64,000 bases of DNA from NCBI RefSeq assembly GCF_031326345.1, contig NZ_CP133671.1, positions 6,607,501 to 6,671,500 of the forward strand, written 5' to 3'. The notes under the pieces are model-generated. The model ran no database searches. It saw only the letters and a program-made list of their open reading frames with translations, and was not told the DNA's origin. A program made the position numbers and the translations under genes. The DNA is from Aureispira sp. CCB-E (lineage in GTDB: Bacteria; Bacteroidota; Bacteroidia; Chitinophagales; Saprospiraceae). This document shows positions 18,454-27,703 of this stretch, in pieces. The first letter of the stretch is position 1. Each line of letters begins with the position of its first letter.

Positions 18454-19140
18454 ATGAAATATGTATTTAGTATTCTTTGCCTCTTCTCTATGTGTAGAGT
18501 TGTAGCGCAAACCGTAGACAGTTTAGTTCCTACAGAAGATCAGGCCTTATTATCCGTGATTGTTCTGGACATGGAAGAAAACCCAAGACCTAAAGATAAA
18601 ATTATCTTTCAAGGTAAGCATTCTCAATTAACCTTTGAAGGCATCGCCGACCTTCATGGCGCCTTCTCTATTTTATTACCAGAAGGAGATACTTATTTCA
18701 TCAAAATTCAAGGCTTGGGCAATAGTGTTGATTTTGACGAACTGTCTATCCCTAAGCAAAAGGGTAAAATAAGTGGTGAGATTGCCATCCGATATCGTCC
18801 TGCTCGCACATTCAATTTGGATGATGTACATTTTGAAACAAACAAAGCAACATTGCTCCCCCCATCCTTCGCTTCACTTGATGAGCTTGCTGAAGTATTA
18901 TTATTAAAAAAGGATTTGTATGTAGAAATAGCAGGGCATACCGATAACGTTGGTGATTCATCTAGCAATCTCTTGCTTTCTCAAAAAAGAGCAGACGCTG
19001 TTGTCAAATATTTGATACAAAAAGGGGTACCTGCTAATCAGCTAACGGCCAAAGGATATGGTGAATCAAACCCCATTGCCGATAATAATACACAAGAAGG
19101 CAGAAGAGAAAACCGCCGTACAGAGGCGAGAGTTTTATAA
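18454..19140 (+). CDS. OmpA-family protein
   Basis: 228 residues: signal peptide ending VVAQ (about 19), a beta-sandwich (carboxypeptidase-regulatory-like) domain at about 30-115, and a C-terminal OmpA domain (about 123-228) with FNLDDVHFETNKATLLP, IAGHTDNVGDSSSNLLLSQKRA and AKGYGES. The OmpA domain binds peptidoglycan non-covalently. Third gene of the sigma/anti-sigma operon, starting 39 bp after the anti-sigma gene, so it is either a target or the envelope sensor. Confidence 0.88.
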   Translation: MKYVFSILCLFSMCRVVAQTVDSLVPTEDQALLSVIVLDMEENPRPKDKIIFQGKHSQLTFEGIADLHGAFSILLPEGDTYFIKIQGLGNSVDFDELSIPKQKGKISGEIAIRYRPARTFNLDDVHFETNKATLLPPSFASLDELAEVLLLKKDLYVEIAGHTDNVGDSSSNLLLSQKRADAVVKYLIQKGVPANQLTAKGYGESNPIADNNTQEGRRENRRTEARVL

Positions 19141-19200
19141 GCTATCTTGTGAAGGTGTTTCTTATTATTTACAATACGAATCTGATTTTATACTCTTTTA

Positions 19201-20112
19201 TTAATTTAGCTTTTTCCAATTAGAATAACCAAAAATAGTTTTTCTTCCATAAAATACATTCTCTATCCAAGTCAGCATTTTATATTTGAATTTCTCGTGC
19301 TTCATTTTAGGGCGATTGAGCTTGCCTTTTTGAGTATAATTGAGTTTAGATTTCCAAAACATCTTCGAAATCAAATGGCTCATAACCGAAGGGTGTTTGC
19401 CTTCAAAAGTAGGGATTGCTCCCAAATAGCCGTAATCAAACTCATGGGCTTTTAATTCATATTCGTTCTGAATTTGATCGGAATCATGATGCATTGACTC
19501 TTGTTCTTTCCTTTTGGATTGCATTACTTGCGGAGGACGCACCCAACCATAATGATAAATGTACGGTTCTATTTCGATGACAGTTAACTTTTCATCCTTA
19601 TTTTTTCTGAATGATTGGGCATCTTTGTACGAATAGATGTGTTTTTTATTTCTTACAATTCGTATCTCATTTTTGTACCAACAATGTACTGGCAAATGAT
19701 GCTTGTAATCGCCCCAAAAATGATAGTAGTTAAATAAAAAACCATCTACACTATCCTCCGTCAAATATTGTTTGCAATAAGTGGTGATTGATTTCAAATC
19801 TTTTTCGTGAACCACCTCATCAGCCTGTAAGTAAAAACACCAATCTCCCGTACATTGAGAAAGAGCAAAATTGGTTTCAGTGGCAAAAATTTTTCCATCT
19901 AGGAACTCTTCTTCATCCCAAACGCGATCTATTATCACAATTTTATCAGAGTTAATAGACTCAATTAAAGCTCTGGTTTTATCTTCTGGATCACAATTAC
20001 CCAAGGCCACAATAAATTCGTCTACAATTGGTAAAATAGATTCAATAGATTCCTTAATAGGAAAATAATACAAATCCGCATTTCTTACCATTGTAAAACC
20101 ACTAATCTTCAT
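19201..20112 (-). CDS. Family 2-like glycosyltransferase
   Basis: 303 residues. MKISGFTMVRNADLYYFP opens a GT-A fold, with DEFIVALGNCDPEDKT, then QADEVVHEKDL (an acidic DxD-like QADE at about 102) and WCFYLQ before it. The C-terminal HYGWVRPPQVMQSKRKEQESM matches a subgroup of GT2 proteins of Bacteroidota. It transfers a sugar from a nucleotide donor in the cytoplasm; acceptor unknown. It lies 12 bp from the next minus-strand gene, so the two may be cotranscribed. Confidence 0.75.
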   Translation of the reverse strand: MKISGFTMVRNADLYYFPIKESIESILPIVDEFIVALGNCDPEDKTRALIESINSDKIVIIDRVWDEEEFLDGKIFATETNFALSQCTGDWCFYLQADEVVHEKDLKSITTYCKQYLTEDSVDGFLFNYYHFWGDYKHHLPVHCWYKNEIRIVRNKKHIYSYKDAQSFRKNKDEKLTVIEIEPYIYHYGWVRPPQVMQSKRKEQESMHHDSDQIQNEYELKAHEFDYGYLGAIPTFEGKHPSVMSHLISKMFWKSKLNYTQKGKLNRPKMKHEKFKYKMLTWIENVFYGRKTIFGYSNWKKLN

Positions 20113-20124
20113 AAATCGTCTATT

Positions 20125-21582
20125 TTAGTCCTTCGAAGTATCAAAGATAATATCTCCCAAGCTACTATCGTCCTTTTTTTCTAATCTTAATTTATCAATT
20201 GCATTTAATTCCTGTGCAATTAAGTCAAATTTATAGACAATTTCAGCATGGTCATTCACATATGCTTCTCCTCCCAAATCAGCCAAAGTATCTTTCATGA
20301 CACGCTCAACCGTAGCGGGATCTAGTTTTTCTTCTGTTTTCCGCTGGCGATTAGCTACTTCCGTCAATGTAGACAATGGAATTTCGTGTACGTGTTGCTC
20401 CCCTTGGTCATAAGTTTGAAAGACAATCCGCATCAATCGCTTTCGAATATTCAATTCGCGTTGTTTTTTGCGTAGCGGGCGCAAACGAATCCATCTAATC
20501 ATAGGAATTAAAAAGAATAAGCTAGAATACACCAATGGAAAACCTCCTAAGAAGAACTGTCCCCAAAAACCCAAATTTAAGCCCATTGGTCCCAACCAAC
20601 CACCAAAAACGAGCATTAAGGACATGATAAGGTTAAAGGTATTCATAGCAATAATTCCTGCATTACGACCACCAGAGTTTCCCGTCAACTCATATTCTGG
20701 CTCATACTCATCCCAATACCAAACAACAGGTTCTTCCCCTGTTCGGTCTTTGGATCGAATCAATTGAGAAAAATCGCCATACAAAGTTCCATTGTCAGAA
20801 ACATGCCCTTCTCCATCAAACATTCCTAGACATTCGGTCATAAAATTCTCGGCTTCTTCTCTTCTCCAACCAGCCAAAGCCTGAATCTCTGAAGTTGTAA
20901 TCAGTCCTTTTTGTTCTCTCAAAAAAGTCGCTACTTCTTGATTGTTTGCCAAGGGATCCAACTCAACTCTTGGCGGACCAAAGATAAAATCATAGATGGA
21001 AGCCACATAACTTTTTTCATCTTTAGGGTTTTTAGGTTTCTTCTTTTTTCCTAAAATGCGTTGTTTTTCTTTATAATGTTGATAATTATAGCCATAATCG
21101 TCTCGCTGATAATAACGATTGTTATACCCCATAATTGTATTCCATTCAAAAATGGAAATAAACAAACGTAGCATAACCGCTATCAAATCACCAACACCAT
21201 CTCCATCTTCAGAAGCAATAGCCGCACCGATTAGCAGCACAATAAACACAACAAAATAAACGACTAAAAAAATAGACGTCAATAGTTTATACCCTATTTG
21301 AAACCCTTTCCAAAGCAAACGCATCAAGTCGGCGACATATTCAGAAAAAGGCTTTTTGTCTCGACGCTCCAAATGAGGACCAAAATCATAAATTAAATCC
21401 CCATTCTCTGTCACTTTTAGTTTACAATCGTATTTTTCCATCATATTTTTGATGGCTTCATCGGTTTCGATGATAGGCATTCCAGTAACAGAAACTGCAT
21501 CTTCTAATGTGAAAGAAGTTGTATTTTGAGTCGCGTACTTTTCGAGTACGACTAAATTATCCTTAGGATTTTCAAATGCCAT
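20125..21582 (-). CDS. Membrane protein with three repeated winged-helix-like modules
   Basis: 485 residues. A module of about 55 residues that ends in a beta hairpin with an xYxF pattern occurs three times: near 14-70 (ending GDLIYDFGPH), near 218-273 (ending GTLYGDFSQ) and near 398-460 (ending AEIVYKFDLI). Between them are two membrane regions (about 98-155 and 310-365). The modules look like winged-helix folds facing the cytoplasm. I do not recognise the family. Upstream of the glycosyltransferase gene on the same strand. Confidence 0.7.
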   Translation of the reverse strand: MAFENPKDNLVVLEKYATQNTTSFTLEDAVSVTGMPIIETDEAIKNMMEKYDCKLKVTENGDLIYDFGPHLERRDKKPFSEYVADLMRLLWKGFQIGYKLLTSIFLVVYFVVFIVLLIGAAIASEDGDGVGDLIAVMLRLFISIFEWNTIMGYNNRYYQRDDYGYNYQHYKEKQRILGKKKKPKNPKDEKSYVASIYDFIFGPPRVELDPLANNQEVATFLREQKGLITTSEIQALAGWRREEAENFMTECLGMFDGEGHVSDNGTLYGDFSQLIRSKDRTGEEPVVWYWDEYEPEYELTGNSGGRNAGIIAMNTFNLIMSLMLVFGGWLGPMGLNLGFWGQFFLGGFPLVYSSLFFLIPMIRWIRLRPLRKKQRELNIRKRLMRIVFQTYDQGEQHVHEIPLSTLTEVANRQRKTEEKLDPATVERVMKDTLADLGGEAYVNDHAEIVYKFDLIAQELNAIDKLRLEKKDDSSLGDIIFDTSKD

Positions 21583-21654
21583 TTTGTATATTTATTGTGA
21601 GTGTTTGATTGTTTACAACAAAAAAACTTTTTTATATTTTTTACTTTGTGAGCC

Positions 21655-21700
21655 TATAGGTTCGTGGAAAAACTAAAAAGCAACGGAGTATTATTATTTA
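21655..21700. repeat. Short remnant of dispersed repeat
   Basis: TTCGTGGAAAAACTAAAAAG followed by CAACGGAGTATTATTATTTA resembles the ends of the copies at 12740-12765 and 44592-44714. Degenerate and possibly truncated. Confidence 0.4.
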
Positions 21701-21857
21701 TAACCGTAACCTAAGATAGTTTGTTCCTTGTGAAATGTTTGTATTTTGTTATCATTATAAATCTATAATAAGCAATCGTTCAAAAAATAACAAATCTTTA
21801 CGAAATGTAAAGCAAAGCAACTTAGATGCCTTATTATTAACACCATCAAACAAATAC

Positions 21858-22466
21858 ATGCATTACTTCTACAACTTGATGCTCATAATTATCATTTGGG
21901 GCAATAACTTTAATCAAGCTGTTGCACAAACAGAGAGTAGTTTTCAACTAGAAGCTATGACCGAGGGCAATTATTATTGGCAACAGTTTGATTGGTCGGT
22001 CACTACTGGTTTTGGTTTTAACTATTGGTTTACAGATCATTTTGCGATTAACTACGAATTTCAAATAGGCTACGACAAACGATATGGCTTTACGATGAAT
22101 AGTGGCTGGGGACAAGTAGCGGCTGGTTTTTTGTACTCAGAATTAGGTGGTACTTTTACAGGAGATTTTTTAGGAACAGTCTCTATTTTAGCCTTATTAA
22201 TTCCTGAAGGGGTAACATTTGCTGCCAATCCTTATGATGACTTGGTCTTTATGCCTTACTTAATACCTTTTGAAGCACAGTATTTGGCTAGTGACTATCC
22301 ACGGGTTCGATGTGCAGGAGAAGTTGGCTTAAAAATGCATTACAAATTGGGCAATGGCTTGGCTTTGCGTCCTAAAATAGGATTGCGTTATTTATACAGC
22401 AAACAACGTTTGGGGATTGAAGTAGGCATTGGAATGGTTTTGCTAGACACAGAAGAACAGCTGTAA
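21858..22466 (+). CDS. Secreted outer-membrane beta-barrel-like protein
   Basis: 202 residues from the ATG at 21858, chosen because it begins a signal peptide ending AVAQ; the longer frame upstream has no signal. The mature part alternates aromatic-rich strands (FDWSVTTGFGFNYWF, FAINYEFQIGYD, GLALRPKIGLRYLYS) typical of small porin-like barrels. It is followed by the ZIP transporter gene on the same strand. Function unknown. Confidence 0.65.
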   Translation: MHYFYNLMLIIIIWGNNFNQAVAQTESSFQLEAMTEGNYYWQQFDWSVTTGFGFNYWFTDHFAINYEFQIGYDKRYGFTMNSGWGQVAAGFLYSELGGTFTGDFLGTVSILALLIPEGVTFAANPYDDLVFMPYLIPFEAQYLASDYPRVRCAGEVGLKMHYKLGNGLALRPKIGLRYLYSKQRLGIEVGIGMVLLDTEEQL

Positions 22467-22553
22467 AATTACAACAATTTATCCCCCAAAAAGCTTCTTT
22501 CTCTTTGAGCAGTACTTTAAATGCAACTTTGTTGCTTTAATTTTGCTTATTAA

Positions 22554-22584
22554 TTGTACAACGTATGATTTTTTATTACCTTCG
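22554..22584 (+). promoter_or_regulatory. Candidate promoter of the zinc transporter gene
   Basis: TTG at 22554-22556, 20-bp spacer, TACCTTCG at 22577-22584: one mismatch to the Bacteroidota TTG-N17-23-TAnnTTTG consensus, 33 bp before the chosen start. Confidence 0.5.
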
Positions 22585-22617
22585 CAGATTCAAAAAAATA
22601 AGCCAAGGATTCTAATC

Positions 22618-23457
22618 ATGGAAGAAAACGTACAAACTGCCTTTATGCTCACTATTCTTGCGGGGTTATCTACAGGAATCGGTAGCCTAATTGCATTCTT
22701 TATCAAAGACAAGAGCATTAAGTTTTTGGCATTCTCCATGGGCTTAGCAGCTGGGGTTATGCTCTATCTTTCGTTTATGGAAATGTTGCCACATGCTGTA
22801 CATTCCATTGGTGCTACCTTAGAGCATGCTCACAATGGAACTTGGTATGCCATCATTGCATTTTTCAGCGGCATGTTACTGGTAGGGGCTATTGATCGGC
22901 TCACCCCGCATCACCATGGTCCTCACGAATCAGATACCTCCTTGGATGATGGAGATATTGTTATTAATAACAAAAAGTTAATGCGGGTAGGAGTGATGAC
23001 CGCCATTGCTCTAGCCATCCACAATTTCCCTGAAGGTTTGGCTACTTTTATTTCTGCCTTAGAAGATCCACACTTGGGAATAACCATTGCCATTGCCATT
23101 GCGCTGCATAATATTCCAGAAGGAATTGGTGTCTCTATGCCTATTTATTATGCAACAGGTAGTAGAAAAAAAGCCTTTTTATATTCTTTTTTCTCAGGTT
23201 TGGTGGAACCTCTTGGCGCAATATTGGGTTATTTTCTATTCATGACTTATCTTACACCATTCGTCATGGGAATGCTTATTGCTGCTGTAGCAGGAATTAT
23301 GGTCTTTATTTCTTTAGATCAATTGCTCCCTGCTGCCCATGAATACGACGATCATCGTTTATCTATTTATGGAGTTGTTTTAGGAATGTTTGCAATGGCA
23401 GTTAGTCTTGCTTTATTGGTTGGACATCATTCTCACCACGTACATCATGTACATTAG
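22618..23457 (+). CDS. zupT: ZIP-family zinc transporter (ZupT-like)
   Basis: 279 residues from the ATG at 22618; the frame extends 25 codons upstream but crosses the promoter. Eight helices. Helix 4 contains HNFPEGLATF and helix 5 contains ALHNIPEGIGV, the two metal-binding signatures of ZIP transporters. A cytoplasmic His stretch (HHHGPHE, near 102) and a His-rich tail (HHSHHVHHVH) also bind metal. It imports zinc or other divalent cations into the cytoplasm. Confidence 0.88.
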   Translation: MEENVQTAFMLTILAGLSTGIGSLIAFFIKDKSIKFLAFSMGLAAGVMLYLSFMEMLPHAVHSIGATLEHAHNGTWYAIIAFFSGMLLVGAIDRLTPHHHGPHESDTSLDDGDIVINNKKLMRVGVMTAIALAIHNFPEGLATFISALEDPHLGITIAIAIALHNIPEGIGVSMPIYYATGSRKKAFLYSFFSGLVEPLGAILGYFLFMTYLTPFVMGMLIAAVAGIMVFISLDQLLPAAHEYDDHRLSIYGVVLGMFAMAVSLALLVGHHSHHVHHVH

Positions 23458-23553
23458 ACCTTGTGATCTTCGCCATTATTATTAATAAAAGTAAATTACC
23501 TTACCACTTGTTTTCATACTTAGAATTTCGAATAATCCAAAATACCATTCATT

Positions 23554-24159
23554 ATGAATCTATCTTCCAAATTACTCGAAAACACTGTTGAAGTTTTTGC
23601 CACTCTTCCAGGTATTGGAAAAAAAACAGCTTTGCGTTTAGCTTTGCATTTACTTCAAACAGAAAGCACGGAAGTGACGCAGTTTTGTGAAGCCATTCTA
23701 AATATGAAAAAACACATTCAGTTTTGTTCTTCTTGTCATAATATTGCCGATGACGAAACTTGTAGTATTTGCTTGTCTCCAAAACGAGACAAAACGACGA
23801 TTTGTGTTGTTGAAAGCATAAAAGAGGTCATGGCAATTGAAAACACACAACAATTTAATGGTGTTTATCATGTATTGGGTGGTGTCATCTCTCCTATTGA
23901 AGGCATTGGTCCCAACCAACTTAACATTGATAGCTTATTGGATCGTATAGAAAGAGAACAAACCAAAGAATTGATTATGGCCATCAGTCCCACAATAGAA
24001 GGAGAAACGACCATCTTTTATATTTCCAAACAGTTAAAAGAAAGTGCTGTCAAAATCTCTACGATTGCTAGAGGCGTTTCTTTTGGAGGAGAGTTAGAAT
24101 ATGCCGATGAGTTAACACTAGGTCGTTCGATTTTGTCAAGAGTTGCTTATAAGAAGTAA
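23554..24159 (+). CDS. recR: Recombination mediator RecR
   Basis: 201 residues, the usual length. An N-terminal helix-hairpin-helix (LPGIGKKTALRLALHLL, 18-34), a four-Cys zinc finger (C58, C61, C70, C73) and a Toprim domain (ICVVESIKEVMAIE at about 83-96, then YHVLGGVISPIEGIGP) are all intact. RecR works with RecO and RecF to load RecA on gapped DNA. The gene stands alone here. Confidence 0.95.
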   Translation: MNLSSKLLENTVEVFATLPGIGKKTALRLALHLLQTESTEVTQFCEAILNMKKHIQFCSSCHNIADDETCSICLSPKRDKTTICVVESIKEVMAIENTQQFNGVYHVLGGVISPIEGIGPNQLNIDSLLDRIEREQTKELIMAISPTIEGETTIFYISKQLKESAVKISTIARGVSFGGELEYADELTLGRSILSRVAYKK

Positions 24160-24211
24160 TCATTTCGCTGGGGCTTATAGCTCCTTTTTTCTTTTTGGGG
24201 TATTTTTGACA

Positions 24212-24477
24212 ACAGTTCGTTAAAAAAAATATTAGCTTAATAATCAACAAGTTACACTCTTATTGCATTTTACATTAAAATCTTGATTATCAACTGCGCA
24301 GCACTCATGAAGTACCACGAAGTAGCAGCGCAGCTAACTAAAAGCGCAGCGCTCACGAAGTAAACTAATATAAAGGTGCTTTTTTATCTTTTTGGTAACT
24401 AAGCTTGCGATCTCATGACCGCAGGGAACTAGCCTTGCGCTCTCATGAGCGTAGCGGATAATAATCAACGAACTACT
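24212..24477 (+). repeat. Modular palindromic intergenic repeat, long copy
   Basis: It begins AGTTCGTT (24214-24221) and ends AACGAACT (24468-24475), forming terminal inverted repeats. It contains TTGATTATCAACTGCGCAGC (24283-24302), then CCACGAAGTAGCAGCGCAGC near 24315, and a GCGATCTCATGACCGCAGGG block. The same modules in the same order fill 54089-54339. It occupies most of the 610-bp gap between recR and the comM-like gene. Confidence 0.85.
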
Positions 24478-24769
24478 ACTTTTCTAAATTCTAGCATTAT
24501 GCAGGGTAGCTTCTTGAAAAAACAGCTACTAAAACTCTTTAATACCCACTTAACTGTATTTTTTTTAAAATTTAAGACCTTTAGGTCTTCTGATTTGCCC
24601 TACTCAAAGGAAGTCCTTTTTTAAGCATTCGTCTGTAACAAAACAAAATCTTTCGGCGTAAAAAGCCCTTGTTGTTCTCTCAAAGCCAACAATCCTAAGT
24701 ATGACGTTATTAACTAATTGTGATTTCATACTTATTTCTCTCATCTTTATAATAACCGTTAATATAATT
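24478..24769. other. Rest of recR-comM spacer
   Basis: Contains a small hairpin AGACCT-TT-AGGTCT (24573-24586). No gene was recognised. An upstream in-frame ATG at 24701 exists for the next gene but gives an extra hydrophobic leader not expected for that family. Confidence 0.4.
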
Positions 24770-26323
24770 ATGCTAGTAAAAACATTTGCCAGTGCAGTAG
24801 AAGGAATTGATGCGCAAACCATTACCATAGAAGTGAGTGCAGGAGGTCAAATTGTTCAAGGAAAACCAGGGTACTCTTTAGTAGGGCTTCCAGACAATGC
24901 CGTCAAAGAAGGTTATTGGCGAATCGAAACAGCACTCAAAGAAATTGGCTATAGAATCCCTCGCATTAAGATTATTATCAATATGGCGCCAGCCGACCTA
25001 AAGAAAGAGGGGTCTTATTACGATTTGCCGATTGCCATTGGGGTTATGGCTGCCAATAAGCAATTGCCCCACGAACAATTAAAGGATTATATTTTGATGG
25101 GTGAACTCTCTTTGGATGGAACACTTCGACCAATTAAAGGTGCCTTGCCGATTGCCATTCAAGCTAGAAAAGAAGGCTTTAAAGGAATTATTTTGCCAAA
25201 GGCGAATGCAAGAGAAGCTGCTATTGTTAACAAAATTGAGGTTTTTGGGGTAGAACACCTGCGAGATGTGATCGAATTTTTTCAAGGAAGCAAAGAACTT
25301 TCTAAAACAGTTGTCGATACTCGTGAAGAATTTGCTTACAATCAAACTATTTTCTCTGTTAATTTTTCAGATGTAAAAGGGCAACGCAGCATCAAACGAG
25401 CCATGGAAATTGCCGCAGCGGGTGGTCACAACTTGATTTTAATTGGTCCCCCTGGTGCGGGCAAAACCATGCTGGCGAAACGCTTTCCAAGTATTTTGCC
25501 TCCTCTCAATCTAGGCGAGGCATTAGAAACAACCAAAATTCACTCTGTAGTAGGGCTACTTCCCGAAGATTGCTCTTTAATTCATCAACGCCCATTTCGA
25601 AATCCTCATCATACCATTAGTGACGTGGCTCTGGTAGGTGGCGGCAATTATCCTAGACCTGGTGAAATTTCCTTAGCACACAATGGTGTCCTATTTTTGG
25701 ACGAACTTCCAGAATTTAAACGCTCGGTACTAGAAGTGTTGCGACAGCCCATGGAATCTAGAAAAATAACTATTTCCCGCTCGAAATTCACGGTCGATTA
25801 TCCCGCCAGTTTTATGTTAGTAGCATCCATGAACCCCTGCCCTTGTGGTTATTATACACATCCTGAAAAAGAGTGTGTTTGTTCTCCTAATGCAGTTCAA
25901 AACTATCTTAACAAAATATCGGGTCCATTGATGGATAGAATTGATTTACACATTGAGGTAAAGCCTGTCAATTATGATGAACTGTCAGATGAAACGGCAC
26001 AAGAAAGTAGCGAAGAGATATTAAATAGGGTGATTGCTGCAAGGCAGCTACAAACAGAACGTTATAAAGAGGATCAGCATACTTATTGCAATGCACAAAT
26101 GGAGTCGAAGCATCTCCAACTGTTTTGTCAACTCAACAAAGCCAGCAAGTTATTGCTAAAACGAGCCATGGAACACTTTCAATTATCCGCTCGTGCTTAT
26201 GATAGAATCCTAAAGGTAGCCCGAACCATTGCCGATCTAGATGGTCAAGAAAACGTCCATGCTCAACATATTGCGGAAGCGATCCAATTTAGAAGCTTGG
26301 ATAAAGAAAATTGGGTACAATAG
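24770..26323 (+). CDS. YifB/ComM-type Mg chelatase-like AAA ATPase
   Basis: 517 residues from the ATG at 24770 (MLVKTFASAVEGIDAQ), the usual start of this family. An N-terminal Lon-like fold (residues 1-170), Walker A GPPGAGKTMLAKR near 225, FRNPHHTISDVALVGGG near 280, LFLDELPEF (Walker B) near 308, and a four-Cys CPCGYYTHPEKECVC segment near 358 are present. ComM hexamers promote branch migration of DNA during transformation. It is isolated from other competence genes here. Confidence 0.92.
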   Translation: MLVKTFASAVEGIDAQTITIEVSAGGQIVQGKPGYSLVGLPDNAVKEGYWRIETALKEIGYRIPRIKIIINMAPADLKKEGSYYDLPIAIGVMAANKQLPHEQLKDYILMGELSLDGTLRPIKGALPIAIQARKEGFKGIILPKANAREAAIVNKIEVFGVEHLRDVIEFFQGSKELSKTVVDTREEFAYNQTIFSVNFSDVKGQRSIKRAMEIAAAGGHNLILIGPPGAGKTMLAKRFPSILPPLNLGEALETTKIHSVVGLLPEDCSLIHQRPFRNPHHTISDVALVGGGNYPRPGEISLAHNGVLFLDELPEFKRSVLEVLRQPMESRKITISRSKFTVDYPASFMLVASMNPCPCGYYTHPEKECVCSPNAVQNYLNKISGPLMDRIDLHIEVKPVNYDELSDETAQESSEEILNRVIAARQLQTERYKEDQHTYCNAQMESKHLQLFCQLNKASKLLLKRAMEHFQLSARAYDRILKVARTIADLDGQENVHAQHIAEAIQFRSLDKENWVQ

Positions 26324-26457
26324 CTTTAAAAAGTCTTCTTTGCTTACCAAAATACGCCCCTTCTATTTATTTTTTCATACAAATAGCTTGTTCCTAAATA
26401 GATTCTTAGTAATATTGCAGCAATAAAAAGACTTAGGCGAATGGTTATTATAATAAG

Positions 26458-26549
26458 ACTTCGTGACTTTTTTAGTTTTTTTGTAAAACGCTAAAAAAAC
26501 ATCTTTACATCCTATTGATAATCAAATGGATGCAATTTCATCGCGAAGT
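26458..26549. repeat. Hairpin repeat family, short copy
   Basis: Left end ACTTCGTGA (26458-26466), right end TCGCGAAGT (26541-26549); inside are TTTTTTAG and ATTGATAATCAAATGGATGC. Same layout as 28879-29019 and 52692-52869 with a deletion in the middle. It sits between the comM-like gene and fabI. Confidence 0.7.
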
Positions 26550-26608
26550 AATGCATACATAACCAGACACTTAATATCCAATTAAAGTAAAAATAGAAGC
26601 ATAACGTT

Positions 26609-27412
26609 ATGATTTTAAAAGGAAAAAAAGGAATTATCTTTGGAGCATTAGATGATATGTCTATTGCATGGAAAGTTGCCGAAGCTTGTGTTGCGGAAGG
26701 TGCAGAAATCGTCTTAACCAATGCACCTGTTGCTTTTCGTATGCCAGGTGATTCCAACATAAAAGTTTTAGCTGAAAAATTAAACTGTCCAGCCATTCCA
26801 GCGGATGCCACTCGTTTAGATGATTTAGAGAAATTGATTGACAAAAGCATGGAGCATTTTGGTGGTCAATTTGACTTTGTTTTGCACTCTATTGGTATGT
26901 CCATCAATATTCGCAAAGGGAAGTCATACACAGATTTAAATCATGACTTTATGCAAAAATCTTTTGACATCTCCTCTATTTCGTTCCATAAGTTGATGCA
27001 ATCACTATGGAAAAAAGAAGCGATTAAGGATTGGGGTTCTGTTGTTGCCTTGACTTATATCGGTGCACAGCGTGTATTTCCACATTATAGCGAAATGGCA
27101 GAAGCAAAATCATTGTTAGAATCATTTGCTCGTTCTTTTGGTTATCACTTTGGAGAACGCAACAATATTCGTGTCAATACAATTTCTCAATCGCCTACTA
27201 TGACAACAGCAGGTACAGGAATTGACGGATTTAAAGAATTTTTGGATTACTCTGAAAACATGTCTCCGATTGGAAATGCTCCTGCCGAAGCTTGTGCTCA
27301 ATACTGTGTTTCGTTATTCTCTGACTATACTCGTTATGTCACGATGCAAAATTTATATCACGATGGCGGTTTCTCTAATATGGGAATGAATCCTGCTATT
27401 TTGAATAAATAA
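26609..27412 (+). CDS. fabI: Enoyl-[acyl-carrier-protein] reductase FabI
   Basis: 267 residues, normal length. The nucleotide-binding segment KGIIFGALDDMSIAWKVAE (8-26), the active-site Tyr150 (ALTYIGAQ), Tyr160 and Lys167 (HYSEMAEAK, Y-x6-K) and RVNTISQSPTMT are all present. It reduces the enoyl-ACP double bond with NAD(P)H in the last step of each fatty acid elongation cycle. Stand-alone gene with its own terminator. Confidence 0.95.
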   Translation: MILKGKKGIIFGALDDMSIAWKVAEACVAEGAEIVLTNAPVAFRMPGDSNIKVLAEKLNCPAIPADATRLDDLEKLIDKSMEHFGGQFDFVLHSIGMSINIRKGKSYTDLNHDFMQKSFDISSISFHKLMQSLWKKEAIKDWGSVVALTYIGAQRVFPHYSEMAEAKSLLESFARSFGYHFGERNNIRVNTISQSPTMTTAGTGIDGFKEFLDYSENMSPIGNAPAEACAQYCVSLFSDYTRYVTMQNLYHDGGFSNMGMNPAILNK

Positions 27413-27469
27413 AAAACCACAAAGGAACGACTCTTATTCGCCTGAATAAGAATAAGTTTATAAATCATA

Positions 27470-27507
27470 CAAAATGCAATTGCCAAATATAGCAATTGCA
27501 TTTTTTA
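27470..27507 (+). terminator. Rho-independent terminator after fabI
   Basis: AAAATGCAATTGC, a short loop, GCAATTGCATTTTTT; near-perfect 12-bp stem followed by Ts. Confidence 0.85.
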
Positions 27508-27703
27508 ATCCTATTGGGCTGTTTGTGTGTAACATATCCAACTCATCCTTGTCATATCTATGAATGAGATAACTGTCTTTTGAAATATGGACATTAATTC
27601 CTATTTTCAACCATAAATCACTGCACGATTAGTACATGACAATCGTTATTTAGGTATTTAAGCACTTAAAGTATTTATTTACAAATCGTTTTACTCAATC
27701 ATA

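Noticed and set aside
24212-24477. CRISPR-like array
   Set aside because: The repeated modules differ in length and order, have no regular spacers and are scattered in the window.
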